DNA from: Neolewinella litorea
Lineage (GTDB): Bacteria > Bacteroidota > Bacteroidia > Chitinophagales > Saprospiraceae
Assembly: GCF_004803465.1 (NCBI RefSeq)
Contig: NZ_SRSF01000004.1
Coordinates: 329,813-393,812, forward strand
DNA: 64,000 bases
Direction: 5' to 3'
The notes under the pieces are model-generated. The model searched no databases and was not told where the DNA came from. It saw only the letters and a program-made list of their open reading frames with translations. This document shows, piece by piece, positions 16,803 through 27,235 of the stretch. Every line of letters starts with the position of its first letter. The stretch's first letter is position 1. The position numbers and the translations under genes are program-made.

Positions 16803-17962
16803 GCAAAAACCGCGGCGGCCACACCGTCTGCTACGGCCAATCCGCTGCGTGTCAGACAAAATTGCCGACCATCGACCAACCGCGCCACCGTTCCCGCGGC
16901 CACGAAAGGCGTGATTTCCCGCAGGAAATGTTCCGCCATATCCTGGCGGAATCTATCCGTCAGGTCCACCAGGTCGATCCCCTCGCTGCGCCGTAGTCCC
17001 GTCATCACGTATTCGTTATAGCGGTCGCGGGGGGTCAGGATCTCTTCCTCGTAAAGCAAGGGGCCACTGGCCACGAACCCGGCGGCGTTGCGGATGTCCG
17101 GCCAGACCCTCGCGTAGCGGGCGTTGTTGCTCACGTTCCAGCGTCGGCGCATGGCTCCGTCGAAGCTGTGGGCCCCCGGTCCCACGCCGAGGTAGGACTG
17201 CCCGGTCCAGTAACCGCTGTTGTGCCGGCTCCGGTGACCCGGCAAGGCAAAGTTGCTGATCTCGTAGTGCTCGAATCCGGCCCCCGTTAGGTGATCGATG
17301 AGCATATTAAACTGACGGGCAAACTTGTCATCGTCCGTGTCCGGTACCGCGCCCGCGGCTACCCGGTGGCCCAGGGCGGTGCGGGGCTCTACCGTCAGGG
17401 CGTATGATGCAATGTGCTGCACCCCGAGGTCGGTGGCGATGCGCAGGTTTTCCAGCCAGGTGGCGTCGCTGGTGGTTTGTCCGCCGTAGATCAAATCGAT
17501 GCTGAGATTGCCGAATCCGGCAGCCCTCACCTTTTCCACCGCCGTCAGCGCTTCCCGGGCGGAGTGGGCGCGGTTCATGAAGCGCAGGTCCTCGGCGTCG
17601 AAGCTCTGAATGCCAATGCTTAGCCGGTTAACCGGACTGTCCGCCAGCACCGCGATCGTTTCCGCATCCAGGTCGTCGGGGTTCGCCTCCAGCGTGATTT
17701 CGGTATCCGCCGCCGGGTCCCAGTATCCTTCATCCTTTAGGACCCCGAACAGTCGCGAGAGTTCCTCGCCCGTCAGCAGCGAGGGCGTACCACCTCCAAA
17801 GTAGATGGTCGGTGCCGGCCCCTCCGGCAATTCCTGTCGCCGCACGATCAACTCCCGTTCCATCGCGACAAGCACCCCGCCGCGCCCCTTCAGGTTCGTA
17901 CTGAAGTGGAAGTTGCAATAGCTGCACGCTTGCTTACAGAAAGGAATGTGGAGGTACAGCAA
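16799..17962 (-). CDS. hemW: Radical SAM heme chaperone HemW
   Basis: 387 residues. The iron-sulphur motif is CKQACSYC (C-x3-C-x2-C) at about residues 9-16 in MLYLHIPFCKQACSYCNFHFS, the HemW N-terminus. Further marks are TIYFGGGTPSLL, EITLEANPDDLD, RLSIGIQSFDAEDLRFMNRAHS, NLSIDLIYGGQT, and a C-terminal HemW segment with HNSGYWTGQSYLGVGPGAHSF and EYVMTGLRRSEGIDL. HemW inserts heme into respiratory proteins; older annotations call it an oxygen-independent coproporphyrinogen oxidase, but it lacks the extra cysteine of HemN. Convergent with and overlapping the barrel gene by 4 bp. Confidence 0.93.
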   Translation of the reverse strand: MLYLHIPFCKQACSYCNFHFSTNLKGRGGVLVAMERELIVRRQELPEGPAPTIYFGGGTPSLLTGEELSRLFGVLKDEGYWDPAADTEITLEANPDDLDAETIAVLADSPVNRLSIGIQSFDAEDLRFMNRAHSAREALTAVEKVRAAGFGNLSIDLIYGGQTTSDATWLENLRIATDLGVQHIASYALTVEPRTALGHRVAAGAVPDTDDDKFARQFNMLIDHLTGAGFEHYEISNFALPGHRSRHNSGYWTGQSYLGVGPGAHSFDGAMRRRWNVSNNARYARVWPDIRNAAGFVASGPLLYEEEILTPRDRYNEYVMTGLRRSEGIDLVDLTDRFRQDMAEHFLREITPFVAAGTVARLVDGRQFCLTRSGLAVADGVAAAVFA

Positions 17963-18143
17963 TTTACAATGTGCAATTTGTCATTTACCAAGGCCGGCGA
18001 CGCTTGCGTTGCCCGCTACCCGTATACCCCTGCAGACCACTTTAGTTTTCCGATCCGTCGGGTTAGGGCGGCGGCGCGCAGGTTCCCGGGAAAGGTAATG
18101 AGGCCGTGCACCGTGGTTCCTTACAACTATAGCAAAAATCACG

Positions 18144-18466
18144 CAGCACCACCCAAGCCTAAGTCAAGCCCAAAACCTAGCCAGCAACCCAGGAACACCG
18201 GCCCCCAAATTGTAAATGCTAAATGAGAAATTGTAAATCCAGCAATCCAGCAGCACCACCCAAGCCTAAGTTAAGCCCAAAACCCAGCCAGCAACCGAGG
18301 AACATCACGCCCCCCAAATTGCAAATGGCATATAAGAAATTGAAAATCCACCAGTCCAGCAGCACCACCAGTCCCAAGTAAACCAGGAAACCCAGCCAGC
18401 AACCGAGGAACATCATGCTCCCCAAATTGTAAATGGTATATAAGAAATGGTAAATTGTAAATCCTA
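18144..18466. repeat. Three tandem units of about 108 bp in a 509-bp gene-free stretch
   Basis: Between hemW and the TPR gene, cagcaccacc starts units at 18144, 18251 and 18360 (spacing 107 and 109). Each unit has cagcaaccnaggaacatc-like and ccccaaattg(t/c)aaatggna parts, rich in attgtaaat words that also appear at 17955-17990 near hemW. A minus-strand open frame of 95 codons crosses it, but it only repeats FLGCWLGF-type residues dictated by the DNA repeat, so I do not call a gene. The hemW promoter must lie in the 3' part (17963-18140); I see no clear element. Confidence 0.75.
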
Positions 18467-18471
18467 AACCC

Positions 18472-19083
18472 TTACCGTCCCTTAGGCCGCCGCCGCTTCC
18501 CCCCACGGGCCATCATCTGGTGACCTTCCTTGCCCATGCGTTGTGCGGCTTTTACCTGTCCGGATTGCTTGAGGGCGGTGTCGAGCATGTCGATTTGCTC
18601 GGTGATCTGGGGCAGTTTGACGTTGGTTTCCTTGGCGGCCTTGAGGTATTTCTTGGCGGCTCCGAAATTGCGGCGGTTGGCTTCGATCTGAGCCAGTTGC
18701 AGTTTAAGCATGGCCTTTTCGTTGGCCGTGGGCACGTCGATGGAGTCGGCTTGCTTGAGCCAGCCCTCGGCGGCGTTCAGGTCCTTGCGGCTCAGGGCGA
18801 TGGTGCCGCGCATCATGTAGTAGAAGGCCCGGTTGGCACTGTAGAGCCACTCGGGTTTGAGGGTCAGGTTGAGGAGTTTCTCGCCCCGGTCGAAGTCCTG
18901 CGCCTGCACGGCCTTGGCGGCCGGACCCACGGTGCCCAGAAAGATGTAACCGATCAGGAGGATGATTCCGGCCAGCAGGAAGGGGAAGCCGTACCAGAAC
19001 CCGAAGGCGATCCAGAGGGCGACGCCGCCGACAACACCCGCGGCGATGAGCGCAAATCGGATATAGGGAGGTATGATGAACAT
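18472..19083 (-). CDS. Membrane-anchored TPR-like protein
   Basis: 203 residues. Two hydrophobic helices lie at about 9-30 and 33-52 (FALIAAGVVGGVALWIAFGF and FPFLLAGIILLIGYIFLG). The rest is helical, with TPR-like repeats: GEKLLNLTLKPEWLYSANRAFYYMMRGTIALSRKDLNAAEGWLKQADSI, then a second pair through NFGAAKKYLKAA. The C-terminus is strongly basic (GGKRRRPKGR). It probably faces the cytoplasm as a scaffold. Partner unknown; tatC is 43 bp upstream on the same strand, so the two may be co-transcribed. Confidence 0.65.
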   Translation of the reverse strand: MFIIPPYIRFALIAAGVVGGVALWIAFGFWYGFPFLLAGIILLIGYIFLGTVGPAAKAVQAQDFDRGEKLLNLTLKPEWLYSANRAFYYMMRGTIALSRKDLNAAEGWLKQADSIDVPTANEKAMLKLQLAQIEANRRNFGAAKKYLKAAKETNVKLPQITEQIDMLDTALKQSGQVKAAQRMGKEGHQMMARGGKRRRPKGR

Positions 19084-19126
19084 GGCTTATTGGTTTTTAC
19101 ACGGCACCCGCGCTTGCCGCCCCCGA

Positions 19127-19993
19127 CTACTTCAGGGAGGCCTCGTATTCGCGCTGGGCGCGCTTGGCGACAAAGATGGAGATTTCGTAAAGGGTGTACA
19201 GCGGAACCGCGATGAGGATCTGGGTCACGACGTCGGGCGGCGTAAGCACGGCCGACAATATCAGGATGCCGATGAAACTGTGGCGGCGGTACTGCCGCAT
19301 CGATTCCGCCGTAATGAGCCCGAACTTCGCCAGGAAATAGATGAGCACCGGCAATTCAAAGATCAGGGCGGCCGGCAGCGTAAACATGATCATGTAGCTG
19401 ATGACCGAGTCCATTTTAGGCTGGTTGACCGTCCCGCCGACTTCAAAGCCCATCAGGAAGTTGGTGCCGAAGGGAGCCACGACGAAGAAGCCGAAAGACA
19501 CGCCCACGAAGAACAGGAAAGAACAGATGAGAATGACCCAGCGCGTGGCCTTTTGCTCGGCGGGATAAAGGCCCGGGCGTACGAACGACCAGATCTCGTA
19601 GAACACATAGGGAAACGACAGCACGAAACCGCCTACGAAGGCCATCTTCACGGCCGTAATGAACTGCTCGCCGAACTCCGTGGCTTGCACCAGCACCGTA
19701 GGCGGATGGAAGCATAGCGCCGCGCCGGTACCGAGAAAATCGGAAAGGCGGCAGAACATGCGGTAGCTGAGAAAGTCTTCCCGCAGCGGTCCGTAAAGGA
19801 CGTAGGTGAAGTAAAAGTCGTTGAAAACGAAGAGCAAGATACCGGCGACGCAAATCGCGATCAGGGCGCGCATGACGTGCCACCGCAGTTCTTCCAGGTG
19901 ATCGACGAAGGACATTTCCTTTTCGATTTCCGGGACGGGCTTACCGGCCTCGTCGTACTTCCAAGTGTCTACATCCTGTTGATCCAGTGGCAT
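19127..19993 (-). CDS. tatC: Twin-arginine translocase subunit TatC
   Basis: 288 residues with six membrane helices. The N-terminal cytoplasmic region has EMSFVDHLEELRWHVMRALIA, the TatC signature that receives the twin-arginine signal peptide. Later parts include FYEIWSFVRPGLYPAEQKAT and VLTPPDVVTQILIAVPLYTLYEISIF. The protein is slightly longer than Escherichia coli TatC, with an acidic N-terminal tail as in other Bacteroidetes. No tatA or tatB lies next to it. A Tat-type substrate, the GMC small subunit at 24711-25328, is encoded 5 kb away. Confidence 0.95.
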   Translation of the reverse strand: MPLDQQDVDTWKYDEAGKPVPEIEKEMSFVDHLEELRWHVMRALIAICVAGILLFVFNDFYFTYVLYGPLREDFLSYRMFCRLSDFLGTGAALCFHPPTVLVQATEFGEQFITAVKMAFVGGFVLSFPYVFYEIWSFVRPGLYPAEQKATRWVILICSFLFFVGVSFGFFVVAPFGTNFLMGFEVGGTVNQPKMDSVISYMIMFTLPAALIFELPVLIYFLAKFGLITAESMRQYRRHSFIGILILSAVLTPPDVVTQILIAVPLYTLYEISIFVAKRAQREYEASLK

Positions 19994-20019
19994 GGGGCGA
20001 AGGTACTACCTAGTAAAGA

Positions 20020-20880
20020 TTAGAGTAGAAAATCCCGAACGGCCGTCTCGCTGTATTCCCAGAGGCGTCGGGCAAGTTGCTCATTACAGGCGGTGGGCGA
20101 AGGCTTCACCAGGCACTGCGTGGGGTTGAAATAGCGGCCGGAGACCTCACGGACTTCCGGACTGCTGGCCAGGTACACGCTCGTGTCGGCCCCCCGCTCC
20201 GGCGTGCGCGCGAAAGGTTTGTAGAGCGACCAGATGGCGCGGGTAAAAAATTTGCCCTTTTTGCTGGCGAGGGAAGTCCCCACCACGCCCGGGTGCAGGC
20301 AATTGGTTGTGAGTTCGCTGCCGTGGCGGCGGTTCAGTTCCTTGGTAAAGAGGATGTTGGCCAGCTTGCTCTGGGCGTAGGCTGCGGTACCGTCGTAGGC
20401 CCCGGGCCCCCGTTCCCCCCGGAGATTGCCGAAGTCTATTCCCCCCTTCGTGTGCAGGGCGCTTGATACATTGATCACGCGGCTACAGATGTTGGCGCAC
20501 TGCATCGCCGGGAGCAGATTAAGGGTTAGCAGGTAATGGCCCAGGTGGTTGACCCCGAACTGCAGTTCGTAGCCGTCCTCAGTCAGTTCCAGCGATTCAC
20601 AGTAGATGCCGGCGTTGTTGATCAGCACGTCCAGACGGGGGTAATCGGCCAGGAAGATCTCGCTGGCGTCCCGCACGCTGCGCAGGCTGGACAAATCGAG
20701 CGGTAGGGTGTCGATGTTACGGTTGCCAGTGTGTTCCACCAGCCAGTCGGCGGTATGCTGAGCACTTGTCTCATTGCGGCAGGCAAGCACCAGGTGGGCT
20801 CCCTTCCTGGCGAGGCGTTCGGCGGTGGCCCGCCCAATGCCGTCATTGGCGCCCGTGATGAGTACAGTTTTGTTTCGCAT
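20020..20880 (-). CDS. SDR-family oxidoreductase, retinol-dehydrogenase-like
   Basis: 286 residues of the classical short-chain dehydrogenase fold: the cofactor motif TGANDGIGRATAERL (TGxxxGIG) near residue 9, NNAG at LINNAGIYCE, the NVSS strand with catalytic serine, and YAQSK as the YxxxK pair. The long C-terminal half with NCLHPGVVGTSLASKKGKFF and ERGADTSVYLASSPEV resembles the retinol dehydrogenase-like branch. Substrate unknown. Single gene on the minus strand, divergent from the ABC transporter pair. Confidence 0.88.
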   Translation of the reverse strand: MRNKTVLITGANDGIGRATAERLARKGAHLVLACRNETSAQHTADWLVEHTGNRNIDTLPLDLSSLRSVRDASEIFLADYPRLDVLINNAGIYCESLELTEDGYELQFGVNHLGHYLLTLNLLPAMQCANICSRVINVSSALHTKGGIDFGNLRGERGPGAYDGTAAYAQSKLANILFTKELNRRHGSELTTNCLHPGVVGTSLASKKGKFFTRAIWSLYKPFARTPERGADTSVYLASSPEVREVSGRYFNPTQCLVKPSPTACNEQLARRLWEYSETAVRDFLL

Positions 20881-20959
20881 AGCCTCTGGCAGACGTAACG
20901 CGCAGGGGGCGGGGGCGGTTGTTGGCCGCAGCTAGCGGCGCACATTGTACATTTACGAT

Positions 20960-21610
20960 GTGCTGATCACCCAGGACCTTACGTACCGTTACCCGGATTC
21001 CTCCACTACCTTCCGCTTCCCCGATCTCCGGGTCGACCGCGCGGGTACCCTCTTGCTGCTGGGCCCTAGCGGGGCGGGAAAGTCCACCTGGCTGCACCTC
21101 CTGGCGGGTGTGCTCAGTCCATCCGGCGGCCGCACCGAACTCGACGGCGTGGATTACGCCGCGCTGCGGGGCTCGAAACTCGACCGTTTCCGCGGCCGCA
21201 ACATCGGATTGGTCTTTCAGCGGCCATACTTCCTGGAAGCCCTCACCGTCCTGGAGAACCTGGCCATTGCCCGCCGGACGGCCGGCCTGCCGCCGGACCG
21301 GGAGCTCCTGCAGTCAACCCTCCACCTCCTGGGCATGGACGACTACGCTGATCGCCACCCCGGTCGGCTCAGCGTCGGCGAACAGCAACGCGTCACCATC
21401 GCCCGCGCCCTGGTCAACCGCCCTCAACTTATCCTGGCTGACGAGCCCACCAGCGCCCTAGACAACCGCAACGCCGCCCGCGTGAGCGCCCTCCTGCGGG
21501 AGCGCGCCTCCGAACTCGGTGCTGCCCTGGTGGTGGTGACCCACGACGAACGCCTCCGCGGTGATTTCCGGCAGGTGGTCGACCTGGCCCAGCAATCCAT
21601 CCACAACTGA
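20960..21610 (+). CDS. ABC transporter ATP-binding protein, LolD/MacB type
   Basis: About 216 residues from GTG at 20960; a TTG at 20945 in the same frame is an alternative start, and no ATG fits. Walker A is GPSGAGKST, the Q-loop lies in IGLVFQRPYFLEALTVLENL, the signature is LSVGEQQRVTIARAL and Walker B is LILADEPTSALD followed by VVVTHD. Size and sequence fit the LolD/FtsE class. It is followed after 7 bp by its permease, giving a complete exporter-type or mechanotransmission-type pair. Confidence 0.9.
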   Translation: MLITQDLTYRYPDSSTTFRFPDLRVDRAGTLLLLGPSGAGKSTWLHLLAGVLSPSGGRTELDGVDYAALRGSKLDRFRGRNIGLVFQRPYFLEALTVLENLAIARRTAGLPPDRELLQSTLHLLGMDDYADRHPGRLSVGEQQRVTIARALVNRPQLILADEPTSALDNRNAARVSALLRERASELGAALVVVTHDERLRGDFRQVVDLAQQSIHN

Positions 21611-21617
21611 ATCCGCC

Positions 21618-22862
21618 ATGTCCCTTTTCTCCCTCGCGTGGCGCAACCTTCTCTACCGGCCCTGGAGCACCCTGCTCAGCGTCATCCTGGCCGCCCTGGG
21701 CGCCGGACTCATCAGCATCATCCTGCTGCTGAACTGGCAACTGGAGCAGCAATTCGACCGCAATCTGGCGGGCATCGACCTGGTCGTAGGCGCCAAGGGC
21801 AGCCCCCTGCAACTGATGATGTCGAGCATGTACCATATCAGTTCCCCTACCGGGAACGTTCCGCTCGATGCCGTCAAGCCCTTCCTTAATCCCGCCCACC
21901 CCTACATCGAACTCGGGGTACCCCTCTCACTAGGCGATTCGTACCGCGGCCGCCGCATCGTTGGTACCCGGCCCAGGTTTCTCGAACTTTACAGTGCCAC
22001 GCTGGCGGAGGGGGAAATGTGGTCGGAGGTGATGGACGTGGTTGCCGGGGCCACCGTGGCCCGGGAACTGAATCTCGAAGTGGGGGATACCTTCCAGAGC
22101 AGTCACGGGCTGATCGAAGACGACGACCTCACCCACCGGGAGGCGCCAAGCTTCCGCATCACCGGTATCCTGGCCCCGAGCGGCACGGTGGCCGACCTTA
22201 TTCTGCTCACCCCCAATGAAAGCCTCTGGGCGGTACACGATACCCACGATCACGCGGCCGAGGACCACCAAAAAAGCCATTACGACGTCAACGCCCCCCT
22301 GACCGACTACACCGATGAATCCATCACCTCCGTGCTCCTCCGCTTCCGGGGCACCAGCGTGGCCGGACTAAATATGCAGCGCAGCATCAACGAGAACACC
22401 GAATTGCAGGCCGTGACCCCCAGCATTCAACTCGCCGAACTGTACGCGACGGTGGGGCAAGGGGAGCAGATACTCCGGCAACTGGGCTACGTGGTGGTTG
22501 GGGTGAGTATCCTGAGCATTTTCATCGGACTTTACAGCAGCCTCGATCGCCGGCGGGGTGAGCTGGCGCTGCTGCGGAGTCTGGGTGCCGGTCCGGGCAA
22601 GCTGTTCGGCCTCCTGCTCCTGGAAGGCACCTTGACGGCCGTGGCCGGTGCCCTGCTGGGGCTTGCCCTGAGCCACCTGGGGCTTGCCCTGATCGCCCGG
22701 TATTTCTCGGAAAATTACCGCTACGACTTCCGCGCGCTGGTCTTTTTACCCGAAGAAGCCTGGATCCTGCTGGCGGCCGTGGTGGTGGGTGCCCTGGCCT
22801 CACTGGTGCCGGCCCGACGGGCCGCCCGGACTGACGTACACCAGACTTTGGCGGGACGGTAG
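21618..22862 (+). CDS. FtsX-like ABC transporter permease
   Basis: 414 residues from ATG at 21618 (MSLFSLAWRNLLYRPWSTLLSV). One N-terminal membrane helix, a large periplasmic domain (about 45-285) beginning with the typical QFDRNLAGIDLVVGAKGSPLQL, and three C-terminal helices around LGYVVVGVSILSIFIGLYSSLDRRRGELALLRSLGA, LLLLEGTLTAVAGALLG and WILLAAVVVGALASLVPARRAAR. This is the MacB/FtsX architecture. A His-rich acidic stretch (HDTHDHAAEDHQKSH) in the periplasmic part could bind metal. It pairs with the ATPase just upstream. It likely moves a lipoprotein or lipid; the substrate is not visible. Confidence 0.9.
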   Translation: MSLFSLAWRNLLYRPWSTLLSVILAALGAGLISIILLLNWQLEQQFDRNLAGIDLVVGAKGSPLQLMMSSMYHISSPTGNVPLDAVKPFLNPAHPYIELGVPLSLGDSYRGRRIVGTRPRFLELYSATLAEGEMWSEVMDVVAGATVARELNLEVGDTFQSSHGLIEDDDLTHREAPSFRITGILAPSGTVADLILLTPNESLWAVHDTHDHAAEDHQKSHYDVNAPLTDYTDESITSVLLRFRGTSVAGLNMQRSINENTELQAVTPSIQLAELYATVGQGEQILRQLGYVVVGVSILSIFIGLYSSLDRRRGELALLRSLGAGPGKLFGLLLLEGTLTAVAGALLGLALSHLGLALIARYFSENYRYDFRALVFLPEEAWILLAAVVVGALASLVPARRAARTDVHQTLAGR

Positions 22863-22869
22863 CCGGTGG

Positions 22870-24585
<1,716 letters not shown>

Positions 24586-24618
24586 GAAAGGGGGAGTGAG
24601 GGTAGTCGATAGAAAGAA

Positions 24619-24674
24619 GGGGTTAGATCGATCGGAAGTCCGGCGTATTCCCGGTTTCCAACTGATCTAACCCC
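24619..24674 (-). repeat. Inverted repeat between small subunit and GMC copy 1
   Basis: GGGGTTAGATC (24619-24629) and GATCTAACCCC (24664-24674) are perfect 11-bp inverted arms around a 34-bp loop containing cgg and ccgg words. It lies in the 125-bp gap of the GMC operon and has no T-run. A role in mRNA processing or in setting the ratio of the two subunits is possible. Confidence 0.6.
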
Positions 24675-24710
24675 ATGGTGAAATGACGCTGGTGAACGAA
24701 AGCCCCGGCC

Positions 24711-25328
24711 CTAGATGGCCCAGGCTACGCCACCGGTGAGTTCCTGCAGGTCGCCGCAGGGGATGTACTCGCCGGGTACGGGCAGGTAGGCCAGTACTTC
24801 CGTGCCGATGGGTTCGCTGTTGAACCAGGCACCGACGATTTGCGACTTGAGGTCGAAGTACACGTTGCGGGCGTTGGCTTCCACGTCGGGTACGGTGTCC
24901 CAGGAGGTGTCGGGATCCTTGTAGTGGAGGTCCTGGTCCTGGAGGAACACGAGCGACTGCTCGCTTTCCATATCCGAGAATGGTCCGTTGGTCTCGTCGG
25001 CGTCCATGCGGCGCATCAGTTCCTTCAGGCCGTCACGGAAGTTGGTGCGGGCCTCTTCGTCGTAGACCTGACCGACCATCTTGTCGATAATTTCCGGTAC
25101 GCCTACGTCCACGGCGCCCGGGGTGTCGGTCGTCGGGATCATGGTGTCCGAAAGCTTGGTGATGAAGCGGTATTCCTCCTCGTTGAAGAAGTTGGGCGAG
25201 TAGGTGGCCTCGCCGGCCGCCACGGCTTCGTCGCGCTTACAGCCCGCCAGGAGGGCGGAGGCGACGGGAGCGCTGATGGCCCAACCGGTTACGTAAGCGG
25301 TATACCGCAGTAATTCTCTTCTTTTCAT
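24711..25328 (-). CDS. Gluconate 2-dehydrogenase subunit 3-like small subunit with Tat signal
   Basis: 205 residues. The N-terminus MKRRELLRYTAYVTGWAISAPVASALLAGCKRD has twin arginines followed by a hydrophobic stretch and a lipobox cysteine, so it looks like a Tat-exported lipoprotein. The body fits the gluconate 2-dehydrogenase subunit 3 family: FFNEEEYRFITKLSDTMIPTTDTPGAVDVGVPEIIDKMV and a C-terminal PGEYIPCGDLQELTGGVAWAI. Such subunits fold with the GMC catalytic subunit and carry it across the membrane. It lies 3 bp after GMC copy 2 and upstream of copy 1, so one small subunit may serve both. Confidence 0.88.
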   Translation of the reverse strand: MKRRELLRYTAYVTGWAISAPVASALLAGCKRDEAVAAGEATYSPNFFNEEEYRFITKLSDTMIPTTDTPGAVDVGVPEIIDKMVGQVYDEEARTNFRDGLKELMRRMDADETNGPFSDMESEQSLVFLQDQDLHYKDPDTSWDTVPDVEANARNVYFDLKSQIVGAWFNSEPIGTEVLAYLPVPGEYIPCGDLQELTGGVAWAI

Positions 25329-25331
25329 CGC

Positions 25332-27053
25332 TTAGATGTTCATCTTTTTAAGTTCATTGACGGCGTGGTCCGCGGCGCGGGCGGTGAAGGCCATGTAGGT
25401 CAGGGACGGGTTCACGCAGGCCGCGGAAGTCATGAAGGCACCGTCGGTCATGTAGACGTTCGGGGCGGCCCACAGGCGGTTGTGCTTGTCCACTACGCTG
25501 TTGGAAGGGCTGCTGCCCATGCGGGCCATGCCCATCTCGTGGATACCGAGACCGGGATAAGAGTGGGCATTGTAGGTGCTCACGTCCTTCAGGCCCGCGG
25601 CTTCGAGCATTTCGGCCGCGTCGTTCATCATATCGTCGACCATGGCGTACTCGTTTTCTCCCCACTTGGCGTTGAAGACGAGGGTGGGCAGACCGTCCTT
25701 GTCAAGCTTGTTGCGGTCGATGGTCATGCGGTTGTTGGTGTCGGGCAGGGTTTCGGCGAAGGCCGTAAGCCCCATCGTCCACTTGCCGGGCCGGATCAGG
25801 GCCTCCTTCAGTTCCGGACCCACCTTGACGTTCATTTCGCGGACCGTATGACTCCAGCCGCCGCGACCGGCACCGCCTTGGTAGCCGAAGCCGCGCAGGT
25901 AGTCCTTCTTGCTGTTGCGGTCGCCGAGGTTCTGGTAGCGGGGAATGTACACGCCATTGGGCTTGCGTCCCTTCTCGATCTTGTCGCCGAAGTCGTCGGT
26001 AGCACCCGAGGCACCCACGCGGAAGTGGTGGTCCATGATGTTGCCGCCGAGCTCACCGCTGGTGTCCATCGTTACGCCCTCCTCGTGCTCGGTATTCATC
26101 ACGATGAAGGAGCTGGGGATGGCCGAAGCGCACAGGAAGATCACCTTGGCAAAGGCTTCGTGGTCCTCGCCGGTGGTAGTATCGCGGAAGCGCACGCCTT
26201 TGGCGCGCTTGGCTTCCTTGTCGTAGATCAGGCTGTAGACCGAGCTGTTCGGGCGAAGCGTCATGTTGCCCGTCTCCTGCGCCACGGGGATCGTGGAAGA
26301 AACGCTGCTGAAGTAGCCGCCGTAAGGACAACCCCGGATACAGCGGTTGCGGAACTGACAGGCACCCCGGGTGCCGAGGTGGACACTGGGGTCGTAAGCG
26401 GTGAGGTGAGCCACGCGACCGGCGGTGACGACCCGGCCGCCCATGTTTTCGGCGACACCCTTGCGGACCTGGTCCTCGACGCAGTTCAGCGGCATCATGG
26501 GCAGGAAGTTGCCGTCGGGCAATTGCGAGAGGCCAAGTTTCTCCCCGCTGATGCCCGCGAAGGTCTCGACGTAGGTGTACCAGGGGTCGATTTCGGCGTA
26601 GCCGACGGGCCACGGAGTGGCGATGCCCTGCCGCGCGTTGGCGGTGAAGTCCATGTCGCTCCAGCGGTAGCTGTGCCGGCCCCACATGATGGAGCGGCCG
26701 CCGACGTGGTAGCCGCGCATCCAGTCGAAACGCTCGGTCTCCCCGTAGGGGTGCTCGTCGTCCTTTACAAACCAGTGCTTGCTCTGCGGCTTCACGGTGT
26801 AGCCAGTGCGGTTCTGCTTGTAATAGTGCTTTTCGATTTCCTCGGCGGAGACGTTATTCTGCAGCTCCATGTCCCAGGTGTCAAGGCTGGCCGTAGGGTA
26901 GTCGCCGTGCTGAACCATGCGCCCCTTTTCGAGCACCAGTGTTTTCAGCCCTTTCTTCGTCAGTTCCATGGCGGCCCAGCCTCCGCTGATGCCCGTTCCG
27001 ACGACGATGGCGTCGTAGGTAACTTCTTCGTCACCCTGAGAATTGAATTTCAT
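25332..27053 (-). CDS. GMC-family oxidoreductase, copy 2
   Basis: 573 residues. The N-terminus MKFNSQGDEEVTYDAIVVGTGISGGWAAMEL is almost the same as copy 1 (MRFNSQGQEEVTYDAIVIGSGISGGYAAMEL), showing a duplication that left the small-subunit gene in between. Shared marks are YHVGGRSIMWGRHSYRWSD, CQFRNRCIRGCPYGGYFSSVSSTIP, IHEMGMARMGSSP and NVYMTDGAFMTSAACVNPSLTYMAFTARAADH. Two inner regions differ, around 330-380 and 400-420, so substrate may differ. It is the first gene of the operon; the upstream 180 bp hold a GC hairpin (gccccctcggaggggc, 27071-27086) but no clear -7 box. Confidence 0.92.
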   Translation of the reverse strand: MKFNSQGDEEVTYDAIVVGTGISGGWAAMELTKKGLKTLVLEKGRMVQHGDYPTASLDTWDMELQNNVSAEEIEKHYYKQNRTGYTVKPQSKHWFVKDDEHPYGETERFDWMRGYHVGGRSIMWGRHSYRWSDMDFTANARQGIATPWPVGYAEIDPWYTYVETFAGISGEKLGLSQLPDGNFLPMMPLNCVEDQVRKGVAENMGGRVVTAGRVAHLTAYDPSVHLGTRGACQFRNRCIRGCPYGGYFSSVSSTIPVAQETGNMTLRPNSSVYSLIYDKEAKRAKGVRFRDTTTGEDHEAFAKVIFLCASAIPSSFIVMNTEHEEGVTMDTSGELGGNIMDHHFRVGASGATDDFGDKIEKGRKPNGVYIPRYQNLGDRNSKKDYLRGFGYQGGAGRGGWSHTVREMNVKVGPELKEALIRPGKWTMGLTAFAETLPDTNNRMTIDRNKLDKDGLPTLVFNAKWGENEYAMVDDMMNDAAEMLEAAGLKDVSTYNAHSYPGLGIHEMGMARMGSSPSNSVVDKHNRLWAAPNVYMTDGAFMTSAACVNPSLTYMAFTARAADHAVNELKKMNI

Positions 27054-27235
27054 ATGATCGATTTGTTTTCGCCCCCTCGGAGGGGCCGTAAATTAACGAT
27101 AATGTTTCGGCACTCGGGGCATGCGGGGAATCTTTTCACCGTCAATTGCCGGACTTACCCCTTAATAGGCTGCGTCATACATAGCCGTCGGAGCGCAGGC
27201 GCCGTATCGGTGGCGGCGCGGCCGGCCCTGCGGGG

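Noticed and set aside
16799..17962. Oxygen-independent coproporphyrinogen oxidase (hemN)
   Set aside because: The motif is C-x3-C-x2-C without the extra cysteine of HemN, and the rest matches HemW.
18219..18506. 95-codon minus-strand frame with membrane-like repeats
   Set aside because: It is read off the 108-bp tandem repeat; repeat spacing of 107 and 109 bp does not keep the frame, so no selection on protein is seen.
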